Assembly (NCBI GenBank): GCA_007556525.1
Contig: SWJS01000002.1
Coordinates: 186,001 to 250,000 of the forward strand
Length of the DNA: 64,000 nt
Reading direction: 5' to 3'
Source: Lysobacteraceae bacterium CU05-9
Lineage (GTDB): Bacteria; Pseudomonadota; Gammaproteobacteria; Xanthomonadales; Xanthomonadaceae
The notes under the pieces were generated by a model. The model was not told the DNA's origin and ran no database searches. It was given only the letters and a program-made list of their open reading frames with translations. Position 1 is the first letter of the stretch. Each line of letters begins with the position of its first letter. This document shows, piece by piece, positions 8,661 to 16,781 of this stretch. The translations under genes were made by a program, and so were the position numbers.

Positions 8661-9538
8661 CTCGCACGCTTCGAGCTGGAAGTCAGTTGCACGCCGATGA
8701 TCGACAACAACACCAACGCAAACCCAATGCCGGTCCGTGCCGTCAACGATTGACCGAGAAACACCCAGCCAAGTATCACCGCCGCCAAAGGACTCAGTAA
8801 CGCGAGTGATGAAACGGCTGCAGGCGAGATGCGCGCCGCAGCACGACACCACAATGAATACGCCAACACCGATCCGAACAAACACAGGTATGCGTATCCA
8901 AGCACGTTACGCGGCGTGAGCGACGGCAAAGAAGGATCGACGAACAACGCGAGCGGCAACAACATCAAGCCACCGAGCAACAACTGCCATCCTGTCAACG
9001 CAAGCACGGGCATCGGCAGCTTCCATCGATTAGTGAGAAATGTTCCGAGCCCCATGCATGCCGCACCACCCAACGCAGCGGCGACACCGATCGTGTCCCA
9101 CTTCGCGGACGGGCCCAATAACAAAACTGCCATGCCAAGAACGCCAATGAACGCAGCGAGCCATGCGGATTTGGAAGGAGGTATTTTGTCGACAACCAAA
9201 ATCAACACCATCACCATCAACGGCTGCACCGCACCCATCACCGCCGCTAACCCACCCGGCAATCGGTAGGCCGCAATGAAAAGCAACGCTTGAAACACAC
9301 CGATGTTCAACGCCGACAATGCAAGGAGCTTGCGCCAGTTCTCACGCAACGGCAATTTGAATCCCGTCGTCGCGATGAGAATCAGACCCGCAGGCAGGCA
9401 TCGAAACAACGCTGCCCAATAGGGTCGCTCAGGCGGCAAAAATTCCGTCGTCACCATGTACGTCGATCCCCAAATCAAAGGGCCGATGGCGGTCGTCAGA
9501 ATGAGTGGCCAGTTAATCGCATCGCGTTGGGAATTCAT
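8657..9538 (-). CDS. EamA/DMT-family transporter (YedA-like)
   Basis: A 293-aa inner-membrane protein with about ten hydrophobic segments arranged as two EamA domains. The N-terminal IGPLIWGSTYMVTTEFLPP is typical of the drug/metabolite exporters related to YedA and RhtA. Such proteins export amino acids or other metabolites; the substrate is not predictable. Its start overlaps the stop of the upstream patatin gene (9535) by four bases, so the two are translationally coupled on one transcript. Confidence 0.88.
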   Translation of the reverse strand: MNSQRDAINWPLILTTAIGPLIWGSTYMVTTEFLPPERPYWAALFRCLPAGLILIATTGFKLPLRENWRKLLALSALNIGVFQALLFIAAYRLPGGLAAVMGAVQPLMVMVLILVVDKIPPSKSAWLAAFIGVLGMAVLLLGPSAKWDTIGVAAALGGAACMGLGTFLTNRWKLPMPVLALTGWQLLLGGLMLLPLALFVDPSLPSLTPRNVLGYAYLCLFGSVLAYSLWCRAAARISPAAVSSLALLSPLAAVILGWVFLGQSLTARTGIGFALVLLSIIGVQLTSSSKRAS

Positions 9539-10512
9539 TGCGCTATGTTAACAGCGGCGGCGCGATGCGAAAGCATCGTCAGCACTCTCGGATCCTGCAA
9601 CGCAATCTGTGCGCGCGCATGACCCAAGGTATTGAGAACTTCACGGGCATCGGCGTCGATTTTGTCGAGAGCAACTTTGCTTGCATCATCATCGGAAAGC
9701 ACATCATCCAGCATGACGTATCGCTCTTCGGTGAGGCGGTGACGCAAGATCGAATCCGCAACAATTTCCTGCGCCGAGATCGACAGCTCCAGAAGGTGTC
9801 GCGGCGCTCTCAAAGGATTGAACCCACCCCAATCCAGCATTCCTCCCCGGCCGTTCCGTGTTTGCGTCGTCCGCTGCGTCGTACCCGTTGTTCCAATCGC
9901 GAGAATATACATATCCCGCTCTTCGCATGACATGTGAAAGTCCGCCTCGTTCAACGCGATGGCACCAGGTGCATTGGCAAACAAACCACCATCGAGATAT
10001 TCCCGATTATTCAAAACGAATCGCGGGAAATATGCAGGCGCCGCACTCGTTGCGAGAGCTACATCAACTAACCGTGTGTTCGCGCCTCGCATGTCCAATG
10101 GATCGTGAGGCGTTGCAAAAACAACCGGCGCCCCATTCGAGTAATCCAACACCGGAATGATCGTCGGATGCTTCAACTCCTGCAAAGTGCGTGTGCCGAA
10201 CCATGCATCGTCGCCGAGCAATTCACGCATCGCATCGGTCGTGTAAGGCGATTGCCACATACCGAACGTATTTCGTCTTCGGAAAATATCGCCGCCGTGC
10301 AGTTCAAACATCCGCACGATGTCGGCAGTTGGTTTCTCGAGCGCGATCGCCAGCGCAATGATGCCACCGATCGACGTACCGGCGAGAAGTCCGAAGCAGT
10401 TGGCGAGTGGCGTTCCAGCTTTTTGCTCGAGTGCGTCCAAGATCCGTGCCGTATACAAACCACGGAAACCGCCTCCGGAGAGCGCGAGAATCTGAAAACG
10501 CTTGGTATCCAT
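9535..10512 (-). CDS. Patatin-like phospholipase, CapV-like
   Basis: A 325-aa patatin-family lipid acyl hydrolase. The Ser-Asp dyad is intact: the oxyanion loop SGGGFRG at the N-terminus, GTSIGG with nucleophile Ser47, and DGGLFANAP with Asp174. The compact layout, with ILALSGGGFRGLYTA at the very start, resembles CapV phospholipase effectors of CBASS defence more than the large FrsA or RssA types. However, no cyclic-dinucleotide synthase, Cap2/Cap3 or other defence gene is adjacent. It lies 72 bp downstream of an unusual tRNA gene and is coupled to the EamA gene after it. A general lipid-hydrolase role is equally possible. Confidence 0.85.
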   Translation of the reverse strand: MDTKRFQILALSGGGFRGLYTARILDALEQKAGTPLANCFGLLAGTSIGGIIALAIALEKPTADIVRMFELHGGDIFRRRNTFGMWQSPYTTDAMRELLGDDAWFGTRTLQELKHPTIIPVLDYSNGAPVVFATPHDPLDMRGANTRLVDVALATSAAPAYFPRFVLNNREYLDGGLFANAPGAIALNEADFHMSCEERDMYILAIGTTGTTQRTTQTRNGRGGMLDWGGFNPLRAPRHLLELSISAQEIVADSILRHRLTEERYVMLDDVLSDDDASKVALDKIDADAREVLNTLGHARAQIALQDPRVLTMLSHRAAAVNIAQ

Positions 10513-10584
10513 CTTCCGAGTCTATTCCCGGCAGGCTTGCCATACCGTGACAGAAGGAGGAATTATGGTGAAGTCCATCAGCGA

Positions 10585-10687
10585 TGGTACCCCCGGCGGG
10601 AATCGAACCCGCGTTGCCGCGCTTATCTGGCGCGTGCTTTCACCGGTTTATAAGTCCGGCGCTTTGACCAACGTTAGCTACAGGGGC
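10585..10687 (-). tRNA. Atypical tRNA gene, anticodon UAU (AUA/Ile codon), long variable region
   Basis: The minus strand folds as a cloverleaf ending in encoded CCA. The acceptor is GCCCCTG pairing with CGGGGGT and discriminator A. The D arm has TTGG, a three-pair stem and an A-A mismatch. The anticodon arm CCGGA-CTTATAA-ACCGG has four pairs plus an A-A mismatch and reads anticodon TAT. The T arm is GCGGG-TTCGATT-CCCGC. Between anticodon and T arms lies a 30-nt variable region holding a second perfect hairpin (CGCGC, loop CAGATAA, GCGCG). Total length is 103 nt, longer than ordinary class I or II tRNAs. Whether it is charged with Ile is unknown. Confidence 0.7.
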
Positions 10688-10695
10688 AAATATCG

Positions 10696-10714
10696 AAAAA
10701 ACGCTTAGCCAGCG
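10696..10714 (-). terminator. Terminator of the modABC operon
   Basis: Reading the minus strand, CGCT-ggcta-AGCG is followed by six T residues. The hairpin lies inside a larger 8-bp inverted repeat (AATATCGA / TCGATATT, 10689-10723). It sits 64 bp past the modC stop and just ahead of the tRNA-like gene, so it separates the two transcripts. Confidence 0.6.
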
Positions 10715-10777
10715 CTCGATATTCGGAATTGCCTGTGCATGGTTGATGTGTTGATCATTGGCATAGCATACCGCAAA

Positions 10778-11401
10778 TCAATCGATTTGAATCACCGTAT
10801 CCGCCAGCCGTTCAACTTCACTCGCGTCATGGCTGACATACAGAATCGGCAACTTCAATTCATCACGAATGCGTTCGATGACGGTCATGATGTCGTCACG
10901 TCTCGCTCGGTCCAACGACGACAATGGTTCGTCCATCAAAAGGAACCGTGGACCACTGAGCAGTGCCCTACCGATGGCAACGCGTTGTGCCTCACCGCCT
11001 GACAATGTGTTCGGCGTTCTGTCGAGGAGATGCTTGATTCCGAGGAACTCTGTCGCTTCATCCAACGACATCCAACGACGTTCCGGTGCCGAGAGATTCC
11101 AGCCGAACAACAAATTCTCGCGGACACGCTTGTGCGGAAACAATCGATCATCTTGAAACACGTAGCCGGCGCGGCGATGTTCGGGAGCGACGTTGATTTT
11201 GGAAGAACCATCAAAAACCACTTCACCATCGACACAAATCGTACCTTCGTCAGGTGTCAGCAATCCCGCAATCATGTTGAGGATGCTTGTCTTGCCCGCA
11301 CCCGACGGACCAAACAACGCCGTCAAGCCACTCGGCGCGGTGAACGTCGCACGCACTTGCGTGTCGCCAAGCTTCTTGAGGAGATGGACGTCAAATGACA
11401 T
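10778..11401 (-). CDS. modC: Molybdate ABC transporter ATP-binding protein, short form without MOP/TOBE domain
   Basis: A 207-aa ABC ATPase that powers molybdate import. It has Walker A GPSGAGKTS (31-39), the signature LSGGEAQR (133-140), Walker B FLLMDEP (153-159) and the switch His in YVSHD. Typical ModC proteins are about 350 aa and carry a C-terminal molybdate-binding MOP/TOBE domain. This one stops right after the ATPase core, with no frame-shifted remnant visible in the 90 bp before the terminator. The start overlaps modB by 11 bp. Last gene of modABC. Confidence 0.88.
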   Translation of the reverse strand: MSFDVHLLKKLGDTQVRATFTAPSGLTALFGPSGAGKTSILNMIAGLLTPDEGTICVDGEVVFDGSSKINVAPEHRRAGYVFQDDRLFPHKRVRENLLFGWNLSAPERRWMSLDEATEFLGIKHLLDRTPNTLSGGEAQRVAIGRALLSGPRFLLMDEPLSSLDRARRDDIMTVIERIRDELKLPILYVSHDASEVERLADTVIQID

Positions 11402-12086
11402 GGTGATTTTTGCCTTGGTACATGCGGCGCGCGATGATTTCAGATAGCAGCAAGGCAGCCAACGAAATGATCACTGCGATGATGCTCAAGCGCGTCACCA
11501 TCGACTCCCCACCTGGAACTTGCAGGGCTGAGTAAATCGCAATCGGCAGCGTGCGCGTCTCACCCGGAATGTTCGACACAAACGTAATCGTTGCGCCGAA
11601 CTCACCGATCGACCTTGCGAAGCCCAACACGCACGCCACCAAAATTCCCGGCACCGATAACGGTAACGTGATGGATGCGAAGGTTTTCCATGGAGATGCA
11701 CCGAGCGTGCGCGCGGCATTTTCGTAACGCTTGTCGACCGCTTCGATCGAGAGCCTCATTGCACGAACCATCAACGGCAATGCCATGATCGCTGCAGCCA
11801 ACGCTGCACCGGTCCAGCGGAACATCAGCGACATCCCAGCCTCGTTGAGCCACTTGCCAATGAAACCCGTATTGCCGAAAACGACGAGCAGCAACCAACC
11901 CGTCACAACCGGTGGCAACACGAGTGGCAAATGCACGATGGCGTCGACAAGGATCTTGCCGGGGAAGTTTACGCGCGCGAGCAACCAAGCCAAACCAAAT
12001 GCAATCGGCAAACACAGCAATACCGCAACAACACTCACCTTCAATGAGAGTGTGATGATCTCGAGTTCTTCCGGCGTCAACATCAA
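11391..12086 (-). CDS. modB: Molybdate ABC transporter permease ModB
   Basis: A 231-aa inner-membrane permease with about five helices. The EAA loop that contacts ModC is visible as YENAARTLGASPWKTFASITLPLS. The segment ARSIGEFGATITFVSNIPGETRTLPIAIYSALQ is diagnostic for ModB. It begins inside the end of modA (4-bp overlap) and ends inside modC, so the three genes are translationally coupled. Confidence 0.95.
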   Translation of the reverse strand: MMLTPEELEIITLSLKVSVVAVLLCLPIAFGLAWLLARVNFPGKILVDAIVHLPLVLPPVVTGWLLLVVFGNTGFIGKWLNEAGMSLMFRWTGAALAAAIMALPLMVRAMRLSIEAVDKRYENAARTLGASPWKTFASITLPLSVPGILVACVLGFARSIGEFGATITFVSNIPGETRTLPIAIYSALQVPGGESMVTRLSIIAVIISLAALLLSEIIARRMYQGKNHHVI

Positions 12087-12847
12087 CGCGTACCGAATCC
12101 GTATTTCGTAAAGATGCGGTGACCTTCGCGTGACAAAAGAAACTGCCGGAACGCCTCGGCTTCCTTGTGCGTCGATGATCTCAATGTCGCGATTGGGTAT
12201 GTGATGGGTGGATGGCTGCTCTCCGGAAATACTCCGGCGACGCGGACTTTCTTAGAGGCCACTGCATCCGTTGCATAGACAATTCCCAACGGTGCTTCGC
12301 CACGCTCGACTAAAGCGAGTGCGGCGCGTACGTTTTCGCCACGGGCAATTCGATTCTCCACGGAGCTCCAGACACCAAGTTGCTGCAACGCTGACTTCGC
12401 GTACTTGCCTGCAGGAACTGCGTCAGGGTCTGCAAGAGATAACCGTGCGCCACGTAAGGCATCCGCTAACGGAAAGTTCCGATTGACCTTGAAATAAAGC
12501 GTATTCGTCATTGGACCCACCAACACCAGTCGATTGCTCAGGAATGATTTGCGCGTATTCGGTTTCAACAAACCTTTCCGCTCAACATCATCCATCCACT
12601 CCTCATCGGCAGACACAAACAGATCGGCGGGCGCATTGGATTCGATTTGCCGTGCAAGCGCGGACGATGCCGCGAAGGAAAGCACCGGCTTTGCATGCCC
12701 CTTCGCGGCCCATGCATTGGATGCTTCCGTCATCGATTCCTGCAAACTCGCTGCGGCAAGCACGACAGGCCCACGCTCTTGCGCGTGCACTGCCGAAATG
12801 CCGAAGGAGACCAGCAGGACTGCAATGATGGATCGGAATTTTTTCAA
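12083..12847 (-). CDS. modA: Molybdate ABC transporter periplasmic binding protein ModA
   Basis: A 254-aa periplasmic solute-binding protein. A signal peptide ends at about VHAQ (residues 1-23). The mature protein shows the ModA pattern VVLAAASLQESM, FAASSALARQIESNAPADLFVSADEEWMD, and the PVGKYAK-like AVPAGKYAKSAL. It binds molybdate or tungstate for import by ModBC. First gene of the operon; about 107 bp of noncoding DNA precede it with no clear ModE palindrome that I can see. Confidence 0.95.
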   Translation of the reverse strand: MKKFRSIIAVLLVSFGISAVHAQERGPVVLAAASLQESMTEASNAWAAKGHAKPVLSFAASSALARQIESNAPADLFVSADEEWMDDVERKGLLKPNTRKSFLSNRLVLVGPMTNTLYFKVNRNFPLADALRGARLSLADPDAVPAGKYAKSALQQLGVWSSVENRIARGENVRAALALVERGEAPLGIVYATDAVASKKVRVAGVFPESSHPPITYPIATLRSSTHKEAEAFRQFLLSREGHRIFTKYGFGTR

Positions 12848-12954
12848 GGGATGTTCAAGCCGTTAATGCAGGCGGAGTCAATATTCTTTCCGCAGAGTAT
12901 TCTTGGGAGCAACAAATCATTCTGATTCAGCGGTGTCACTGGCAAACTGCGGCA

Positions 12955-14190
12955 TCAATGTTTCGAAACCACTTCCGGGAAAAACCGACTTGCACCATAT
13001 CCTATCAGCACACCGATGAACATCGCTCCCGGCGCACTCATTCCAGTGAACATCAACATGATGAGCAGAACCGCGATCGGTTTGCCCATGCCGACAGTTG
13101 TCGCAGCCGTCATCCCCGCGACGAGCGCGACGGTCGTTGGAGTCCCAGGCAAGAACGCAATCGCGGCAAGGCTCGCCACGGCACCGGCAAACATCAATGG
13201 GAACGCCGCACCACCACGCCAGCCGCTAGACAAGCAGATCGCTAGTGCCAATGCCTTCAAAAAACCGAGTCCGAGAAGCGCTGTCCACGCTGTGTTTTGA
13301 ATGCCATGTTCCAGCGCGTGAATTAATTCGTGGTGGCCGGAAAATCTCACGAGCGGAAACGCTGCGGCTAACGCGGCGAATACCGCCGTGCCAATCAATG
13401 TTTGCAGCCCCGGACGTCCCATTTTCGACAACGCGACTGAGATACGCGGCTGGAGGAACCGGAAAACAGAACCGATGATCGCACCCAGTAATGCAGGGAC
13501 CAGTGCCCACAGCAAATCACTGCCATCGAATGGTGCGTCGTATGCGGGCAAAGGCAATCGCAGCGTGTTGCTCGGCATCAAGCGATTCGCCACAAACAAA
13601 AACCCGCCAAGGCCAGCAACAGCTCCAAGAAACTTCAGCGGTAGCGGCGTGGCATTTTCTCCATCACCGGAATGCATCTGGCGAAGATCTTCGTTTTCAT
13701 CGGCATAAACTGCCGCGCCTGGTGGTGAGCCATACAAGCCGGACAATGCAGCGACGGAGCCAGTGTCACCGATCAGGCGAGCTTCGGCTTCGCTGCGTGC
13801 AATCAACAACGCAACGATTGCAGAGGCCTCAGAAACGACGGCAATGAGTCCGGCTTCAGGACCCACGGCTCCGCCAAATCCGACGGCGACAATCGCCGAC
13901 AATGCAAGAAATAGCGTCGAGCGTTTCTTGAGATGCAACGGATCACTCGTCAGCGTCAACTGCGTTCCGAGATCTACGTCTTCAGTCTGCCGACGAATCA
14001 GCGCGATCAAAACGCCGCCGGCCATGATCGCAGCTGCGACATACCAGCGTGCGTCGGAGATCGACCACACTGCGTCACTAACTGCATTCATCCCCCAAAA
14101 AGTCACCGCAGCCAACGCACCCGCCAGTGCACCGTAAACTGCTGCAATGAAAACTGAGCGAGGGGCGATTCGCATTTTTACAGCATCCAT
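12955..14190 (-). CDS. CLC-family chloride channel/ion channel protein (YfeO-like)
   Basis: A 411-aa polytopic protein of the voltage-gated chloride channel superfamily. The selectivity-filter motifs are present in the form seen in distant bacterial CLCs: GGAVGPEAGL (counterpart of GREGP), SGLYGSPPGAAVYA (GSxxGAxxA) and GWRGGAAFPLMFAGA (counterpart of GGxFxP). The N-terminus has a helix after a short cytoplasmic leader. CLC members are either channels or anion/proton antiporters; the gating glutamate context suggests anion transport, but the ion is not certain. Its first codons overlap the end of the upstream phospholipase-D-like gene by 13 bp. Confidence 0.85.
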   Translation of the reverse strand: MDAVKMRIAPRSVFIAAVYGALAGALAAVTFWGMNAVSDAVWSISDARWYVAAAIMAGGVLIALIRRQTEDVDLGTQLTLTSDPLHLKKRSTLFLALSAIVAVGFGGAVGPEAGLIAVVSEASAIVALLIARSEAEARLIGDTGSVAALSGLYGSPPGAAVYADENEDLRQMHSGDGENATPLPLKFLGAVAGLGGFLFVANRLMPSNTLRLPLPAYDAPFDGSDLLWALVPALLGAIIGSVFRFLQPRISVALSKMGRPGLQTLIGTAVFAALAAAFPLVRFSGHHELIHALEHGIQNTAWTALLGLGFLKALALAICLSSGWRGGAAFPLMFAGAVASLAAIAFLPGTPTTVALVAGMTAATTVGMGKPIAVLLIMLMFTGMSAPGAMFIGVLIGYGASRFFPEVVSKH

Positions 14191-15719
14191 TCAATCGGCA
14201 GCCAAGACATCACGACGACGCTCGCACGTCGCAACCACGATGCATGAGGTTCGCGTTCGAACGTAACGCTTTGGCCATTTTCATTCGTCGTCCAACGCAG
14301 ATTATTCCCATCCAACGTCACGACATAGCTGTTGTTCGCGCCATTGGCTGCAAGCGATGCCGGCAATTGAGCGGCGAGATTCGGACTCTCAATCAACAGT
14401 CCCATCTCCGTATTCAACGCAGCCGAACGTGGATCCATGTTGAATGACCCAACGAAAACTTGCTTGCCATCGACTTCAAATGTTTTGGCGTGCAGACTCG
14501 CGCCGCTGCTACCAGTCAGTCCGCCGGTTCCGGTCGCGACGATCGTTGCGCTTGGTTTGAGCTCGTAAAGTTTGACGCCTGCGCGCAGCAATTCCTTGCG
14601 ATATTTGGCGTAACCCGAATGCACGGCGGCCACGTCCGTTGCGGACAATGAGTTCGTCAAAACCGTCACCTTCACTCCGCGCTTCGCCAACTCCGTTAAC
14701 TCATCCGTGCCTGCTTGAGTCGGAACAAAATACGGCGACACAATCGTAAACTCGTTCTGCGCCGAATCAACGACTTGCCGTGCGCGACCCATCAACGTTT
14801 GTTCCCGCGAAGCCTTACCCAAGCCCTTAATTGGATCGTCACTGATCATCTGCGCGCTCGTCCATTCCAATGGAATGCTGCCGGAATGCAATTGCTCAAC
14901 CAGTCCGGATTGCGCCAATGCTTTCAAATACGTCTGCGTTGCGGCGTTGTTCGCCGGAGTGGTGCCGATATCAATTGGAGGGGTGGTTTTGGGGACGATG
15001 CTTGAAATCGGATACGTCGATTCACTCGCCCAATAGCGATCGAAGTCGCTCGACACGCTGCCCACCACTTCACCTGCGGCAAGCACGTCGAGGTCAGCAA
15101 ACATGACGCCATCACCCGCGCCAAAATATTCGTCCCCCACATTGCGTCCGCCAACCACGGTGGTTTGGTTATCCACGGTGAATGATTTGTTGTGCATGCG
15201 CCGGTTCGTGCGCGCGAAGTCACTCAGGTAATCCAGCACACGCCATTCGCGATGCATCAGAGGATTGAACACGCGAACTTCAAAATTCGGATGGGCATCC
15301 AAACCCATCAGCACACCATCCATCCCACCGGTGTTGTTGTCGTCGAGGAGAAGTCGAACGCGCACGCCGCGATCTGCCGCACGCCGCAAGCTCTGCAACA
15401 GCAAGCGTCCCGACACTTCGTCATGCCAGATGTAATATTGGACGTCGATGCTTTTCTCGGCGACTTCGCTCAACGCTGCCCGGATCGCAAACGCATCCCG
15501 GCCATCCGCCAACGGGTAGATTCCTGTTTGACCCGTGTGATCCGCACGCAATCTGGTGACGGAACGACCGAGCACCGTGTCTGCCGTGTCAGTGATGTGC
15601 GTCGAGGGTGCTTCACTACTGCGCGGAGGCAGCGGTCGATACGTGAGAAACGAAAGCGCGAGGAGTGTCGCTGCGATTGCAACGAGAACTATCAAAACCC
15701 ACTTGATCCACTTACGCAT
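14178..15719 (-). CDS. Phospholipase D-like, cardiolipin synthase C type
   Basis: A 513-aa membrane-anchored enzyme with one N-terminal helix (residues about 4-26) and two HKD motifs: His176-x-Lys178-(x4)-Asp183 in MHNKSFTVD, and His410-x-Lys412-(x4)-Asp417 in LHAKTFEVD. This matches the ClsC/YmdC branch, which makes cardiolipin from phosphatidylglycerol with phosphatidylethanolamine as donor. E. coli ClsC works with a partner YmdB that is not seen here. ATG 15719 has a strong GGGGAGA ribosome-binding site; a longer frame would run into the tRNA gene. Confidence 0.88.
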   Translation of the reverse strand: MRKWIKWVLIVLVAIAATLLALSFLTYRPLPPRSSEAPSTHITDTADTVLGRSVTRLRADHTGQTGIYPLADGRDAFAIRAALSEVAEKSIDVQYYIWHDEVSGRLLLQSLRRAADRGVRVRLLLDDNNTGGMDGVLMGLDAHPNFEVRVFNPLMHREWRVLDYLSDFARTNRRMHNKSFTVDNQTTVVGGRNVGDEYFGAGDGVMFADLDVLAAGEVVGSVSSDFDRYWASESTYPISSIVPKTTPPIDIGTTPANNAATQTYLKALAQSGLVEQLHSGSIPLEWTSAQMISDDPIKGLGKASREQTLMGRARQVVDSAQNEFTIVSPYFVPTQAGTDELTELAKRGVKVTVLTNSLSATDVAAVHSGYAKYRKELLRAGVKLYELKPSATIVATGTGGLTGSSGASLHAKTFEVDGKQVFVGSFNMDPRSAALNTEMGLLIESPNLAAQLPASLAANGANNSYVVTLDGNNLRWTTNENGQSVTFEREPHASWLRRASVVVMSWLPIEWML

Positions 15720-15740
15720 GTATTCTCCCCTCGCTCGGCA

Positions 15741-15816
15741 TGGTGGGCCCACCAGGACTCGAACCTGGAACCAAAGGATTATGAGTCCTCTGCTCTAACC
15801 ATTGAGCTATAGGCCC
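15741..15816 (-). tRNA. tRNA-Ile(CAU), lysidine type
   Basis: The 76-nt minus-strand sequence folds as a standard cloverleaf with encoded CCA. The acceptor GGGCCTA pairs with TGGGCCC, the D arm has GCTCAATGGTTAGAGC, the anticodon loop CTCATAA reads CAU, and the T arm is CCAGG-TTCGAGT-CCTGG. The 6-bp-rich acceptor and the GGACTCATAATCC arm match the minor isoleucine tRNA whose C34 is changed to lysidine by TilS so that it reads AUA, rather than a methionine tRNA. Confidence 0.85.
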
Positions 15817-16127
15817 GTGCGAACCGTTAATGATAACGAAGTGCGCGAATTTCTTAAACAAAAACGTGGACCCGCCGCTAGCGCGCTCGCGGGGAACCAT
15901 GCGTAAAGCGCGAATGAACGGAAAAGTGCGGAATCGACATAGCTTTTTGTTCAAAATACATGTGACACTTATCACGAATGAAACTGTGAAACCTGTCAAC
16001 GTCACAGAAACGAACATCCGAAAGACATTAAGACGGCGTGAAACCGTTTTGTCACAGAATGACACCTAGGATAGACACATCGGAGAGGCAATCCGAGAGC
16101 ATCGGCCCCGCGGGCCAGGGAAACACC
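15817..16127. other. 311-bp intergenic region between divergent genes
   Basis: Lies between tRNA-Ile(CAU) on the minus strand and the hypothetical gene at 16128 on the plus strand. It should hold the promoter of the tRNA-clsC-like transcript, and it carries a sigma-70-like promoter (16049-16077) for the downstream gene. A GC-rich patch at 15870-15895 can form a weak hairpin. No further gene was seen. Confidence 0.5.
16049..16077 (+). promoter_or_regulatory. Candidate sigma-70 promoter for the hypothetical gene at 16128
   Basis: TTGTCA (16049-16054, five of six bases) and TAGACA (16072-16077, weak) are separated by 17 bp, about 50 bp before the start codon. Confidence 0.35.
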
Positions 16128-16658
16128 ATGACAACTGCATTTGCCGGACACCAATATCCGGCGGCGTTGGCGCTCGAAATCCAGGGAAGACTTCAAGCAA
16201 TATTTTCGGAACCTTTCGTATTAGATGATGCGGCAGACTCCCATCACACCCTTGCACGTCAAGCATTGACGGACATCCTCGGCCTTTGGGACGGCTACAT
16301 TAAGCAAGTTGCAAACTTCATCGTTTTTGCTTCAAAGGCACCGGGTCGCACCGCTGACTTGATGCTCGTGAAGCCCGACTTACTCACTCGGATTGATCGT
16401 ATCGACTTCGACCGTCAGGTTGAAAAAATCGAAATGCTCTGCCCCGACTTCACCATCTCCGATGACACTCGCAATGACATCAGGGAAATCTCGCTTGCGC
16501 GTTACGCCTTGAAAGCGAAGTCCACGTCCGACGCACTGAAATCCATCAGCGCCTCCGATCTGCTTCGTTGGCACAGCGTTATGCTCAGCGTCATTGGCTT
16601 GTCGGCAACGGCCATCGCAGCGAAGTATCGCGATGTTGGCCCTTACTTTGTTGAGTAG
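16128..16658 (+). CDS. Hypothetical protein, 176 aa
   Basis: A soluble, mixed-charge protein without signal peptide or membrane helix. I do not recognise a family. Predicted mostly helical; the middle contains FVFASKAPGRTADLMLVKPDLL and the end is rich in small residues (SVIGLSATAIAAKYRDVGPYFVE). ATG 16128 follows AGGGAA at good distance. It has its own candidate promoter and is followed by a strong bidirectional terminator shared with rpoD, so it appears to be a monocistronic gene. Function unknown. Confidence 0.65.
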   Translation: MTTAFAGHQYPAALALEIQGRLQAIFSEPFVLDDAADSHHTLARQALTDILGLWDGYIKQVANFIVFASKAPGRTADLMLVKPDLLTRIDRIDFDRQVEKIEMLCPDFTISDDTRNDIREISLARYALKAKSTSDALKSISASDLLRWHSVMLSVIGLSATAIAAKYRDVGPYFVE

Positions 16659-16659
16659 G

Positions 16660-16708
16660 AGTAGTAGTACGAGTTAGAGGAGTGAGTCCTCTCGCTCTAC
16701 CTCTGCCG
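16660..16708 (+). repeat. GTTAGAG-family dispersed repeat, copy 3 (subtype b)
   Basis: Starts at the stop codon of the preceding gene and contains GAGTTAGAGGAGTGAG followed by an inverted echo (CCTCTCGCTCTACCTC). A close relative with TTAGAGGAGTGAG is at 45881-45912. Confidence 0.5.
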
Positions 16709-16715
16709 TAATAAG

Positions 16716-16747
16716 AAAGCCCGCGAAGATTTCCGCGGGCTTTTGCT
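16716..16747. terminator. Bidirectional terminator between the hypothetical gene and rpoD
   Basis: A perfect 10-bp stem (AAAGCCCGCG / CGCGGGCTTT) with an 8-nt loop has A-rich and T-rich flanks on both sides, so it can end transcripts from both convergent genes. Confidence 0.85.
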
Positions 16748-16750
16748 TTA

Positions 16751-16781
16751 ACTAAATAGTCTAACTCTACCTATAACTCAC
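16751..16781 (-). repeat. GTTAGAG-family dispersed repeat, copy 4
   Basis: On the minus strand it contains TATAGGTAGAGTTAGAC followed by TATTTAGT, almost identical to the copy at 49511-49547. Its first bases include the TGA stop codon of rpoD. With copy 3 it brackets the terminator in inverted orientation. Confidence 0.6.

Noticed and set aside
10502-10708. Open frame of 68 codons over the tRNA-like gene
   Set aside because: Translating tRNA genes often gives such spurious proteins, and the sequence is explained by the cloverleaf structure.
15192-15812. A 206-codon plus-strand frame across the phospholipase D-like gene and tRNA-Ile
   Set aside because: It is antisense to a gene with intact HKD motifs and ends inside a tRNA gene, so it is a shadow frame.
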